Positions 16,498 to 26,500 of a stretch of 64,000 bases of DNA are shown piece by piece. The number at the start of each line of letters is the position of its first letter. Within the stretch, counting starts at the first letter, position 1. This DNA comes from CAVOOW01 sp963697675 (GTDB taxonomy: Bacteria; Actinomycetota; Actinomycetes; JACCUZ01). Below the pieces are notes generated by a model, which made no database searches, was not told the origin of the DNA, and saw only the letters and a program-made list of their open reading frames with translations. A program made the translations under genes and the position numbers. Where the stretch lies: NCBI GenBank assembly GCA_963697675.1, contig CAVOOW010000001.1, forward strand, positions 483,519 through 547,518, given 5' to 3'.

Positions 16498-19400
16498 ATG
16501 GGGCGTAGTCGTCGCGGTCTCGGCGTCGTTGTGGTCCTGGGGGTTGTCGCCAGTCTCGGCCTGGTGCCGGTGGGTTCGGCGTCAGCGGCGGTCCCTGGTG
16601 ATGTGGTGATCAGCGAGTTCATGTTCGATCCGCTGTCCGGCGTGGACGGGGACGAGTTCCTCGAGCTGACCAACCGGACCGCGAGCCCGGTGGACCTGTC
16701 GGGCTGGTCGTTCACCAAGGGCATCACCCTGGTGTTCCCGGCCGGCGCCTCGATCGGGGCCAACGCCCGGATCGTGATCTCCCCGGACGCCGCCCGTACC
16801 CAGGCGACCTACGGGGTGACCGCCGCGGCGGTGTACACCGGCGGGATCTCCAACGGCGGGGAGACCCTGACCCTGGCCGACGCGAGCCTGACCGTGATCG
16901 ACTCCGTCAAATACACCGACCGCGACCCGTGGCCGACCACCACCGACGGCACCGGTCCGTCCCTGGAGCTGATCGACCCTGCCCAGGACCACAACGACCC
17001 GGCCAACTGGGCGGCCTCCACGGCCGCGCGCGGCAACACCGCGGGCGCGCCCAACTCGGTGGCCGGCACCGGGGTCAAGCCGCACATCACCAACCTGGCC
17101 GCGACCCCGAACGTCCCCGCGGTGAACCAGGCGGTGACCGTAACGGCGACGGTGACCGGTCAGGTGGGCACGCCGACGCTGCGCTACCGCTACGGCGCCA
17201 ACACCGGCGACGTGCTGTTGACCATGACCTCCAGCGGGGTCGACACCTGGACCGCGAACATCCCGGGCACCACCGCCGGGCAGCTGATCCGTTACCGGGT
17301 CGAGGCCACCAACGCCGCCGGCACCAACCGCAACCCGCGCGTGGACGACAGCTGGAACTACAAGGGCGTCGTGGTGGCCAACGGCATCACCAGCGCCATC
17401 CCCGTCCTCGAATGGTTCATCGCCGACAGCGACTACAACGAGATCAGCAACGACCCGACGGCCGACATCACCAGCTCGGCCGTGCTGGCCTACAACGGCC
17501 AGGTGTTCGACAACATCCACGTCGGCATCCGTGGAGAGAGCACGCAGACCAAGCCGAAGACGAGCTGGAAGATCGAGATGCCGCGCGACCATGACATCCA
17601 GATCAGCGGCGCGGTCGAGCCGGTCGACGAGTTCGCCATGAACTCCGATTCCAGTGACGGCTCGCACGGTCGACCGCTGCTCGCCTGGGATGCCTACGGC
17701 AAGACAGGGGTCGCCAACGAAGAGGTGTTCCCGGTCCGAACGCAGCGCAACACGACGTTCCAGGGCATGTACACCTACCTCGACATCTTCGACGGGACCT
17801 GGCGCGACCGCGAGGGCTACTCGGACAAGCAGTTCTTCAAGGCCGGGCATGGCGCGTTCGACGCCACGAGGCCTCTGGTGGAAGGTCGTTTCGAGAAGAA
17901 GAACCCCGATGACGCCGACTTCTCCGGCATCGGCGCATTCCTCAACGGCGTCGACCTGACGGGAACGGCGCAGGCCAACTTCCTGCGCGACAGCGCTGAC
18001 ATCCCGCAGATGATCAACTACGCGGTGACGACCGCCGTTGTTCAGCACACCGACTCGAGCAGCAAGAACTTCTACCTCGCCCAGGACCCCGTTACCGGTC
18101 GCTGGACCATCATTCCGTGGGACCTCGACCACACATTCGGGAACACGTGCTGCCAGGTGACCAGTCCGATGGTCACCCCGGCGGAGCCGGGTGACCTGAC
18201 CAGCGAGCTGATGCGCGCCATCCTGGCGGTGCCGGAATGGCGGGACATGTACTTCCGCCGGCTGCGCACCGTGGTCAACCAGGTGCTCGCCCCCGGAGTC
18301 CCCGAGGCGCTCTACGACGCGAAGATCGGCCCGGCGCAGCCGGAGGCCACGCTTGACCTGGCTCGGTGGCCGCGGCAGAACGGAAGCGCCACCTACGCGG
18401 GTCTGCGCAGCTCACTGTTCAATGCCCTCCAGACCCGGCGGAACGCGTTTGCCAATGATGCGCGGGTGCCGGGCAATCAGCCCGCCGCGCCGGCCATCGT
18501 GATCAACGAGATCCAGCCGGCCCTGGCCGGCAGCGCCTCGGACTACGTGGAGCTGTACAACCCGTCCACCACGACCGCGATCGACGTGTCCGGCTGGTCG
18601 ATCACCGGCGGGATCAACCTGACGGTCCAGCCCGGCGCGGTGATCCTGCCCGGGTCCAGGATGACCTTCGTCGCCAACGACCCGGCTTTCCGGGCCACCT
18701 ACGGGTCCACCGCGTTCGTCGGCGGGATCTACACCGGGGACCTGCCCGCCAGCGCGACGCTGACCCTGAACCGGCCCGACGCCTCGGTCGCCGACACCGT
18801 GACCTACGGCGGCGCCGGCTGGCCAGACACCAGCACCGGACGCTCGCTCGAGCTGACCAACCCGGCACTGGACAACTCCCTGCCCACCAGCTGGGCGCAG
18901 TCGGTCCGGCCCTTCGGATCACCCAGCGCAGCCAACGGCGGACCCGCCGCGGGCAACGCGCCCGGAGCTCCGACCATCGGCACCACCACGGTCGGCAACA
19001 TGTCCGCCACGGTGCGATGGACCGCCCCCGGCAACACGGGCGGATCGGCGATCTCCGGCTACAAGATCCAGGTCCTGGACGCCACCAGCGCTCAGGTCGG
19101 AGCCCTGCGCTCCGCCTCCCCGAGCGCCACCAGCACGGTGGTGACCGGGTTGGCCAAGGGGGTGCCCGTGCACTTCGTGGTCAGCGCGATCAACAATGCC
19201 GGTCCCGGCCCTGCCTCCGGGTCCTCCACAACGGTCACCCCACCGGTGACCAACGTGCCCGGGCTGCCCAACATCGGCAACCCCACCCAGGGCGCCGCCG
19301 GCGGCACGCTGACCGCCACGGCGACCTGGACACCGCCCGCCTCCACCGGCGGGTCAGCCATCACTAACTACGTGGTCACCGCGCTGCGGATGAGCTCAAC

Positions 19401-19572
19401 GGCTGCTGACGCCACCGTCCTCAGCAGCAACGTCTCGCCCAGGCTCGGGGCCAGCAGCCGATCACGGCAGTTCACCCTGATCGCGGGCAACTACCGCTTC
19501 GTGGTCCAAGCCATCAACGTGGTCGGCACCGGACCGACCTCGAACCGCTCCAACAACGTCGTTCCGCGGTAG
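16498..19572 (+). CDS. Secreted CotH-kinase / lamin-tail / fibronectin III protein
   Basis: 1024 aa from ATG 16498 (GGGGGAGAG five bases upstream). A signal peptide ends near ASAA (about residue 30). Domains in order: bacterial lamin-tail domain (about 33-185), a linker beta domain, a CotH domain (about 290-620) with GIRGESTQTKPKTSWKIEM and the DxD-type motif IPWDLDHTFGN, a second lamin-tail domain (about 660-810), then two fibronectin type III repeats. CotH proteins are protein kinases of the Bacillus spore coat; here the protein is extracellular with adhesive domains, so the role is probably surface or matrix modification. No neighbour explains it. Confidence 0.88.
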   Translation: MGRSRRGLGVVVVLGVVASLGLVPVGSASAAVPGDVVISEFMFDPLSGVDGDEFLELTNRTASPVDLSGWSFTKGITLVFPAGASIGANARIVISPDAARTQATYGVTAAAVYTGGISNGGETLTLADASLTVIDSVKYTDRDPWPTTTDGTGPSLELIDPAQDHNDPANWAASTAARGNTAGAPNSVAGTGVKPHITNLAATPNVPAVNQAVTVTATVTGQVGTPTLRYRYGANTGDVLLTMTSSGVDTWTANIPGTTAGQLIRYRVEATNAAGTNRNPRVDDSWNYKGVVVANGITSAIPVLEWFIADSDYNEISNDPTADITSSAVLAYNGQVFDNIHVGIRGESTQTKPKTSWKIEMPRDHDIQISGAVEPVDEFAMNSDSSDGSHGRPLLAWDAYGKTGVANEEVFPVRTQRNTTFQGMYTYLDIFDGTWRDREGYSDKQFFKAGHGAFDATRPLVEGRFEKKNPDDADFSGIGAFLNGVDLTGTAQANFLRDSADIPQMINYAVTTAVVQHTDSSSKNFYLAQDPVTGRWTIIPWDLDHTFGNTCCQVTSPMVTPAEPGDLTSELMRAILAVPEWRDMYFRRLRTVVNQVLAPGVPEALYDAKIGPAQPEATLDLARWPRQNGSATYAGLRSSLFNALQTRRNAFANDARVPGNQPAAPAIVINEIQPALAGSASDYVELYNPSTTTAIDVSGWSITGGINLTVQPGAVILPGSRMTFVANDPAFRATYGSTAFVGGIYTGDLPASATLTLNRPDASVADTVTYGGAGWPDTSTGRSLELTNPALDNSLPTSWAQSVRPFGSPSAANGGPAAGNAPGAPTIGTTTVGNMSATVRWTAPGNTGGSAISGYKIQVLDATSAQVGALRSASPSATSTVVTGLAKGVPVHFVVSAINNAGPGPASGSSTTVTPPVTNVPGLPNIGNPTQGAAGGTLTATATWTPPASTGGSAITNYVVTALRMSSTAADATVLSSNVSPRLGASSRSRQFTLIAGNYRFVVQAINVVGTGPTSNRSNNVVPR

Positions 19573-19707
19573 CCCTGGATCACCTGCCGGCAGCAACGGC
19601 GGCGCGACGCCCAAGGGTCGCCTAGTCTGTGGTGCTACGACGGTAATCCAACCTCGGCCCGGCGCGTTCGGTGAGAACGCGCCGCGGCCGCCACGGGCGA
19701 GGCGGAT

Positions 19708-20643
19708 GTGACAGCACAGATTCGTCGGCGAAAGCCGGGGAAACCCATCGTCGCGGCCGCCGCAATCGTGTTTCTGACACTTGTCGCGGTCGTCTTTGTC
19801 GACGTGCGCGCACACCTCGGCGACGACGAACCCAAGGGCAAGACCGGCCCCACCGCCACCCGCTATGGCGCGTCGTTCCAGACGGACAACGGCGAAGGCT
19901 ACAAGGCCGGCCTCGCGCGCGTGGACAGGACGCTCGGACGCCTTGATTTCGTACGAGTGTTCTACCCAGGCGCCCCGGACCCGTGGCCGGGCAAAGCGCC
20001 CGGGAGAAATGTCATGGTGTCCTTCAAGCTCCCGCCGGCCGACGTGGCTGCCGGTTCCTACGACTCGACGCTGAAACGGTGGTTCGACAAGGCACCGCGC
20101 AACATCGATGTCTACTGGTCCTTCTGGCACGAGCCTGAGAACGACATCCAGGACGGCACCTTCACGGCGGCCGACTACAAGGCCGCGTTCGTCCACCTCG
20201 ACAAGCTCGCGGACACCGCTGACAATCCGCGCCTGAAGTCGACAGTGATCCTCCAGTCCTACTCGACGCGGCCGGAGAGCGGCCGCAACTGGCGCAACTA
20301 CATGCCCAACCCCGGCCACGTCGATGTCCTGGCCTGGGACGTCTACAGCCGGCCCAGCCCGGAAGCCGGCTATCAGGTGCCGCCGGACCTGCTGGACGGG
20401 CCGATACAGGCCTCGCGCTCGATCGGCAAGCCGTTCGGAGTCGCCGAGCTCGGCAGCCCGATCGCCCCTGGCGACCAGGGCTCCGGGCGCGCCGAGTGGT
20501 TGCGACGGATGGGCGCCTATCTCGACCAGCATCACGCGTTGTTCGTGTGCTATTTCGACTTCGTGTGGAACGGCGGGAAGGACGACTACCGCCTGAGTGA
20601 TCCCCCGTCGGTGCAGGCCTGGAGAGACATCAGCGGCAAGTAG
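19708..20643 (+). CDS. Membrane-anchored GH26-like glycoside hydrolase
   Basis: 311 aa with an uncleaved N-terminal signal anchor (residues 13-32) and an extracellular TIM-barrel domain. The acid/base Glu lies in WSFWHEPEND (Glu142) and the nucleophile Glu in FGVAELGS (Glu247), at strand-4/strand-7 spacing as in clan GH-A. The short barrel and the HEPEN motif point to GH26 or a related family; the polysaccharide is not predictable. Follows the CotH protein by 135 bases, so both may act on the cell surface. Confidence 0.75.
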   Translation: MTAQIRRRKPGKPIVAAAAIVFLTLVAVVFVDVRAHLGDDEPKGKTGPTATRYGASFQTDNGEGYKAGLARVDRTLGRLDFVRVFYPGAPDPWPGKAPGRNVMVSFKLPPADVAAGSYDSTLKRWFDKAPRNIDVYWSFWHEPENDIQDGTFTAADYKAAFVHLDKLADTADNPRLKSTVILQSYSTRPESGRNWRNYMPNPGHVDVLAWDVYSRPSPEAGYQVPPDLLDGPIQASRSIGKPFGVAELGSPIAPGDQGSGRAEWLRRMGAYLDQHHALFVCYFDFVWNGGKDDYRLSDPPSVQAWRDISGK

Positions 20644-20663
20644 CCCTCCTGGGCCGGCTCGAA

Positions 20664-20840
20664 TCAGTGCGACTGCTGGCCGCCCCTACCGGGAACGGGC
20701 GCCTTGGGCCCGAACAACAGCTCGCAGATCTCGAGATAGAGCGACTCTCGGCGGGCAGAAGGTACTTCTCGATGCCCCAGAAGCCGGCCGGAGGCGTCAA
20801 CCGTCAGGCGTGCCGCACCTCACCGTCCCGCGCTTCGACC
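20664..20840 (-). other. Coding-like stretch after narK, possibly a gene remnant
   Basis: Directly beyond the narK stop, one frame reads VEVEARDGEVRHA and a neighbouring frame continues LTVDASGRLLGHREVPSARR and SLYLEICELLFGPKAPVPG to a stop at 20664. Together they look like the last 60-70 residues of a protein broken by a shift, with no start codon. No family recognised. Confidence 0.3.
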
Positions 20841-22124
20841 TCAACGGGCGCCGCGGCGCACGACGGTCGCGGTGAACACCGCAACAGCCAGCGCGACGAC
20901 CGCCAGCATGACGTATCCCAGCGAGTAGTCACCGGTGCGGCCGTAGATCCAACCCATCAGCAGGGGTGGGATGAACCCGCCCAGGCCGCCGGCCGCGCCG
21001 ACCACTCCCGTGACGGACCCGACCTTCTCAGGTGGGGCGAGACGGGCCACGAGGGCGAAGACCGCACCCGAGGCCGCACCGAGGGCGGCAGCGAGCCCGA
21101 GGAAGGCGACGGTCTGCCAGGGCATCAGTTCCAGCTCGGCCGCGGCCAGTGTCGCCAGCGCGGCAGCGGCGGTGAAGCAGGCGATCAGCACGGGCACCGG
21201 GTGGAACTTGTCGGAGAGCCAGCCACCGACCGGCCGCATCGCGACGGCGAGCACGACGAAGCCGGCCGTCCGGTTCGCTGCGTCGCCGGGCGTGAGGTCG
21301 TAGGCGGTCTTCAGGTAGGTGGGCAGGTAGACGGCGAACGCGACGAAGCCGCCGAACCCGACCGCATAGAGGGCGGAGAGCTGGATCGTGGCGGGCAACC
21401 GAAGCGTCGACAGCAGGCGCGCCACGAATCCGCCGGTAGGGGTGGGACGGCCGGGCGCGTCCCGGAGCAGCACCAGGGCCACCGCTCCGTACACCGCAAG
21501 GACTACGGCGACGAGGATGAACGGGGCGGACCGGCCGTAAGCGTCGGCGAGTCGGACGGTGGTGAAAGCCGAGATGGCGGTGCCGCCCATGCCGATGCCG
21601 AACAGGCCGAGCGCCAGGCCGCGGCGGGCCGGGGGGAACCAGGCGTTCACGAAGGGGACGCCGACCGCGAACGCGGTGCCGCCGATGCCGAGGAAGAAGC
21701 CGCCCAGCAGCAGACGCCCGTAGCTGTCACCGGCCAAACCGATGAACAGGACGGGCAGGATCGTCAGGAAGCTGACGACGGGAAACATGACCCTCGCGCC
21801 GAACTTGTCGGTGAGGGCTCCGACGGGGATGCGGCCGAGCGATCCGACGAGCACGGGCAGCGCGACCAGCAACGACTGCTGGAACGGCGAGAGGTGGAGC
21901 TCGCCGCGGTACGCCGCGCCCAACGGGGAGATGAGCGCCCACGCCCAGAAGTTCACGAGGAACCCGATGGTGGCCAGCACCAGCATCAGGGGGGCCGGGC
22001 CCGCGGAGTGCGGGGAGCCGGGCGACGCCGTCCCAGCGGTTGTCGTCGCCGGGACGTCCGTCGTCAGGCTTCTCGAGTTCTGGGTCATAGGTGCAGTTGA
22101 TCGCAGCCGCGATTTCCGCACCAT
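20841..22124 (-). CDS. narK: NarK-type nitrate/nitrite transporter (MFS)
   Basis: 427 aa, twelve predicted helices. Nitrate-porter signatures are the first-helix region FLVNFWAWALISPLG, RIPVGALTDKFGAR in loop 2-3, and the glycine-rich GGLGGFIPPLLMG. It imports nitrate or exchanges it for nitrite across the cytoplasmic membrane, supplying the nitrate reductase coded nearby. ATG 22124 is chosen because GAAGG and AGGAGGGG lie upstream; ATG 22088 is an alternative with no ribosome site. Divergent from the hemerythrin-methyltransferase gene. Confidence 0.9.
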   Translation of the reverse strand: MVRKSRLRSTAPMTQNSRSLTTDVPATTTAGTASPGSPHSAGPAPLMLVLATIGFLVNFWAWALISPLGAAYRGELHLSPFQQSLLVALPVLVGSLGRIPVGALTDKFGARVMFPVVSFLTILPVLFIGLAGDSYGRLLLGGFFLGIGGTAFAVGVPFVNAWFPPARRGLALGLFGIGMGGTAISAFTTVRLADAYGRSAPFILVAVVLAVYGAVALVLLRDAPGRPTPTGGFVARLLSTLRLPATIQLSALYAVGFGGFVAFAVYLPTYLKTAYDLTPGDAANRTAGFVVLAVAMRPVGGWLSDKFHPVPVLIACFTAAAALATLAAAELELMPWQTVAFLGLAAALGAASGAVFALVARLAPPEKVGSVTGVVGAAGGLGGFIPPLLMGWIYGRTGDYSLGYVMLAVVALAVAVFTATVVRRGAR

Positions 22125-22297
22125 GGACCTTCGACCCCTCCTGACGGGACTCTCGGTCGCGGTCCGACACATCGTCGCAGGTGGGACCCACGGCACCGGA
22201 AAACGGGACGTTAGGCCCTAGGTGACCACTTTCCGACCGGCCACGCTGCCAGGAAGGGCAACCAGCCCCTTGATGGGCGGCGAGAGGCGGAACCGAC

Positions 22298-23405
22298 ATG
22301 TGCGACTACTGCGGCTGTCGGGCGCTGGAGGCGATCGAGACGCTGACCGCCGAGCACGATCTGGTCGTGAACCTGGCCGGTGAGACGCGCCGCGCGTTGA
22401 AGACGCGGCGACCTCGACCTGGCGGCCGACCGGGCGCGCGCTGTGGCTGCGGTTCTCGTCCCGCACACGCTTGTCGAGGAGGGCGCGCTGTTCCCGGCGA
22501 TGGCCGACGAATACGGCGACCACGTGACGGTTCTGCTCGACGAGCACCGCCGCATCGAGGACGTCCTGGCCGAGTCCGCCGAGATAACCCCCAGCGACCC
22601 GGACTGGCCGACGCGGCTCGAGCGCGCCCTGTGGCTGTTGCGCGAGCACATCCTCAAGGAAGAGGACGGTGTCTTCCCGGCCGCTCTCGGCTCGCTGGCC
22701 CCGGCGCAATGGGACGCGGTCGACGCCGTCCGGGCGCAGGTCGGCAGCGCGACTTACGACGGGCGTGGCCGGATGAGCACGCCGACCCGTTGGGTCACCG
22801 CGCACGGCGACGGTCACGCGCAGTGGTACATCGACCGGTTCCGCCGGATGGCCGCCGAGGGCGTCGACCTCTGCGGGGAGGCGCGGTTGCTCGACGCGAT
22901 GCTGGCGCGTCGGTCGCGGGTGCTGGACGCGGGCTGCGGTCCCGGACGGGTCGGCGCCGAGCTGGCCGCCCGCGGGCACGTCGTGGTCGGTGTGGACGCG
23001 GACCCGGAGCTGATCGCGGCCGCGCGGACAGATCACCCCGGACCGACCTGGCTAGTCGCCGACCTCGCCGAGCTCGATCTCGCCAGCATCGGTGAGCAGG
23101 AACCGTTCGACGCGGCGGTGGTCGCCGGCAACGTCATGCCGTTCCTCGCACCCGGGACCGAGCCGGTCGTGCTGGCGCGCATCGCCTCCGTGCTGCGCGA
23201 CGACGGGCTCCTGGTCGTCGGCTTCGGCCTGGATCGCGGCTACCCCCTCGCCGATTTCGACGCGCATGCCGCCGCAGCCGGCCTGGCACTCGAACACCGC
23301 TTCGCCACCTGGGACCTGCGCCCATGGCGGCAGGACGCAGAGTTCGCGGTGACCGTTCTGCGACGGACCGCGCGGAATTCGAGCGTTTCGAGGAACTTGC
23401 CCTAG
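22298..23405 (+). CDS. Hemerythrin-domain protein fused to SAM methyltransferase (frameshifted)
   Basis: N-terminus MCDYCGCRALEAIETLTAEH, then an HHE-type four-helix bundle (residues to about 150) with HTLVEEGALFP and REHILKEEDGVFP carrying the di-iron ligands. The reading frame runs without stop into a class I methyltransferase (VLDAGCGPGRVGAELAARGH, GVDAD). One extra base near 22409 splits the first 37 codons from the rest; corrected length is about 368 aa. Met at MSTPTRWVTAHGDG is where a separate methyltransferase would start, so the fusion may be recent or a missed stop. Between narK and narG, it may sense or handle O2/NO (inference). Confidence 0.78.
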
Positions 23406-23535
23406 AGGTTCCTGAGGTGCAGTGTTCAGTCAGACGGCATGTTGACGACGCGACGCAGCCGGCGCTGTGAGGCCACATGGACGTCAGTTGATCCCCGTCA
23501 GTCCTGCCGCAAATCGGCGAAGGGACTGACACCCC

Positions 23536-26500
23536 ATGACGACCGGCGATGCACGTCCACGCCGCGCCGCGGGCGCACCGGCGGCGCTGGACGACCCGCT
23601 GACCGAGGCGCTGGTCAAGACCCGCCGGTTCTTCACCCGAGCGGAGGTGTCCGACGACACGCGCGCCATGTTCCAGGTCGGCGGGCGGCAGGCCGACGAC
23701 TTCTACCGCGACCGCTGGAGCCACGACAAGGTGGTCCGCTCCACGCACGGTGTGAACTGCACGGGGTCCTGCTCGTGGAAGGTGTACGTCAAGGACGGCA
23801 TCATCACCTGGGAGTCGCAGCAGACCGACTATCCGTCGGTCGGTCCGGACAGCCCCGAGTACGAGCCGCGCGGTTGCCCTCGCGGCGCCGCCTTCTCCTG
23901 GTACACCTACTCCCCGACGCGGGTCCGCTATCCCTATGTCCGCGGCGTGCTGCTGGAGATGTACCGGGCGGCGAAGGCCCGCATCGGCGACCCGGTTCTC
24001 GCCTGGGCCGACATCGTGTCCGACCCCGAGCGGTCCCGTCGCTACAAGCAGGCGCGTGGCAAGGGCGGCCTGGTTCGCGCGTCGTGGGAGGAAGCGACCG
24101 AGATGGTCGCGGCCGCCCACGTGTACACGATCAAGCGGTTCGGTCCGGACCGGGTCGCGGGATTCTCGCCGATCCCCGCGATGTCGATGGTCTCGCACGC
24201 CTCCGGTGCGCGGTTCGTGTCACTCATCGGCGGCTCGATGCTCTCGTTCTACGACTGGTACGCAGACCTGCCGGTCGCCTCCCCGCAGGTGTTCGGCGAC
24301 CAGACCGACGTGCCCGAGTCCGGCGACTGGTGGGACGCGGGCTATCTGATCATGTGGGGCTCGAACGTGCCGGTCACCCGGACTCCCGATGCGCACTGGA
24401 TGGCCGAGGCGCGCTACCGCGGGCAGAAGGTGATCGCGGTCTCGCCGGACTACGCGGACAACGTGAAGTTTGCCGACGAGTGGCTGGCGGTCGCGCCCGG
24501 CACCGACGGCGCGCTCGCGATGTCGATGGGTCACGTCACGCTCAAGGAGTTCTTCGTCGACCGGCAGGTGCCGTACTTCACCCAGTACGTCAAGAAGTAC
24601 ACCGACCTGCCGTTCCTGGTGCGCCTCGAGGAGCGCGACGGCAACTACTTCGCCGGCAAGTTCCTGACTGCGTCCGATCTGTCCGGCGAGCAGGACGCCG
24701 AGCACGCCGCATCCAACTCAGAGCACGCGCAGTTCAAGACCGTGCTGCTGGACTCCGTCACCGGCGAGGCCGTGGTCCCCAACGGCTCGCTCGGCTTCCG
24801 GTTCGGCCCGGAGGGTGAGGGGCGCTGGAACCTCGACCTGGCCGAGGTCGATCCGCTGCTCTCAGCGGCCGGAGGACCGGAGGCCCCGGTGCCCGTGCAG
24901 CTGCCGCGTTTCGACGCGCCCGACGGCTCGGCCGCCGTCCTGCAGCGTGGTGTGCCGGTGCGCCGCGTCAACGGCCACCTGGTCACCACCGTCTTCGACC
25001 TGATGCTCGCGCAGTACGGCGTCGCCCGCGACGGTCTGCCCGGAGTCTGGCCGACGGGGTACGACGACGCGGAGCAGCCGTACACACCTGCCTGGCAGGA
25101 GACCATCACCGGCGTACCAGCTGCGAAGGCCGAACGCATCGGCCGCGAGTTCGCCGCGAACGCCGAGGAGTCGACCGGCCGGTCGATGATCCTGATGGGC
25201 GCGGGCACCAACCACTGGTTCCACTCCGACACCATCTATCGCGCGTTCCTGACCCTCACGACGTTGACCGGCTGCCAGGGCGTGAACGGCGGCGGCTGGG
25301 CGCACTACGTCGGCCAGGAGAAGTGCCGACCGGTCACGGGCTGGGCGCAACTGGCCTTCGGGCTGGACTGGTCCCGGCCGCCACGACAGATGATCCAGAC
25401 GGCGTACTGGTACCTGCACTCCGACCAGTTCCGCTATGACCAGTTCGGCGCAGACACCCTGTCGGCCACCAAGGGCGAGGGACAGCTGGCGGGGAAGTCG
25501 ACCGCCGACATCATCGCGCAGTCCGCCCGGATGGGCTGGATGCCTTCGTACCCCACGTTCGACCGCAATCCCCTGACCCTGGCCGACGACGCGCACGCGT
25601 CCGGCAAACCCGTCGGCGACTACGTCGTCGACCAGCTCACGTCGGGCGACCTGCGGTTCGCTTGCGAGGATCCCGACGGGGAGAACAACTACCCCCGCGT
25701 GCTGACTGTCTGGCGAGCCAACCTGCTCGGCTCCTCCGGGAAGGGCAGTGAGTACTTCCTCAAGCACCTGCTCGGCACGGATTCGTCGCTGCGCGCCACC
25801 GAGACGCCACCCGGAGCACGGCCGAAGGACGTCGTGTGGCGCGAGGAGGCGCCGGAAGGCAAGCTCGACATGCTGCTGTCTCTCGACTTCCGGATGACGA
25901 GCACCACGATCTTCTCTGACGTCGTGCTGCCGGCCGCCACGTGGTACGAGAAGCACGACCTGAACACCACCGACATGCACCCGTTCATCCATTCGTTCAA
26001 CCCGGCGATCTCCCCGCCGTGGCAGACCCGCACCGACTGGGACGCCTTCCAGACCATCGCGCAGGCGTTCAGCCGGCTCGCGGAGAAGCACCTCGGGGTG
26101 CGCAGGGACGTGGTCGCGGTCCCGCTGCTGCACGACACCGCCGACGAGATGGCGAACCCGCACGGCGTCGTCGAGGACTGGAAGCACGGAGACTGCGCGC
26201 CCGTCCCGGGCAGGACGATGCCGAAGCTGGTCGTGGTCGAGCGCGACTACCCCGCAGTGGGCGCGAAGATGTCGGCGCTCGGCCCGCTGATGGAAGAGCT
26301 GGGCGCCACCACCAAGGGCGTCACCTATCGCGTCGGCAAGGAGGTCGACTATCTGCGGCGCAAGAACGGTGCGGTGCGCGGCGGCCCCGCAGACGGGCGT
26401 CCGTCACTGGCTCGTGACGTGGACGCGTGCGAGACGATCCTCGCGCTGTCCGGCACCACGAACGGGCACCTGGCGACGCAAGGGTTCCGCACCCTCGAGC

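Noticed and set aside
16582..18132. Minus-strand frame of 516 codons opposite the CotH protein
   Set aside because: Shadow frame; Val/Gly/Arg-rich without structure, and the sense strand has signal peptide and domains.
20667..22100. Plus-strand frame of 477 codons opposite narK
   Set aside because: Composition dominated by Gly, Glu, Gln, Arg and Asp, typical of antisense to a membrane protein.
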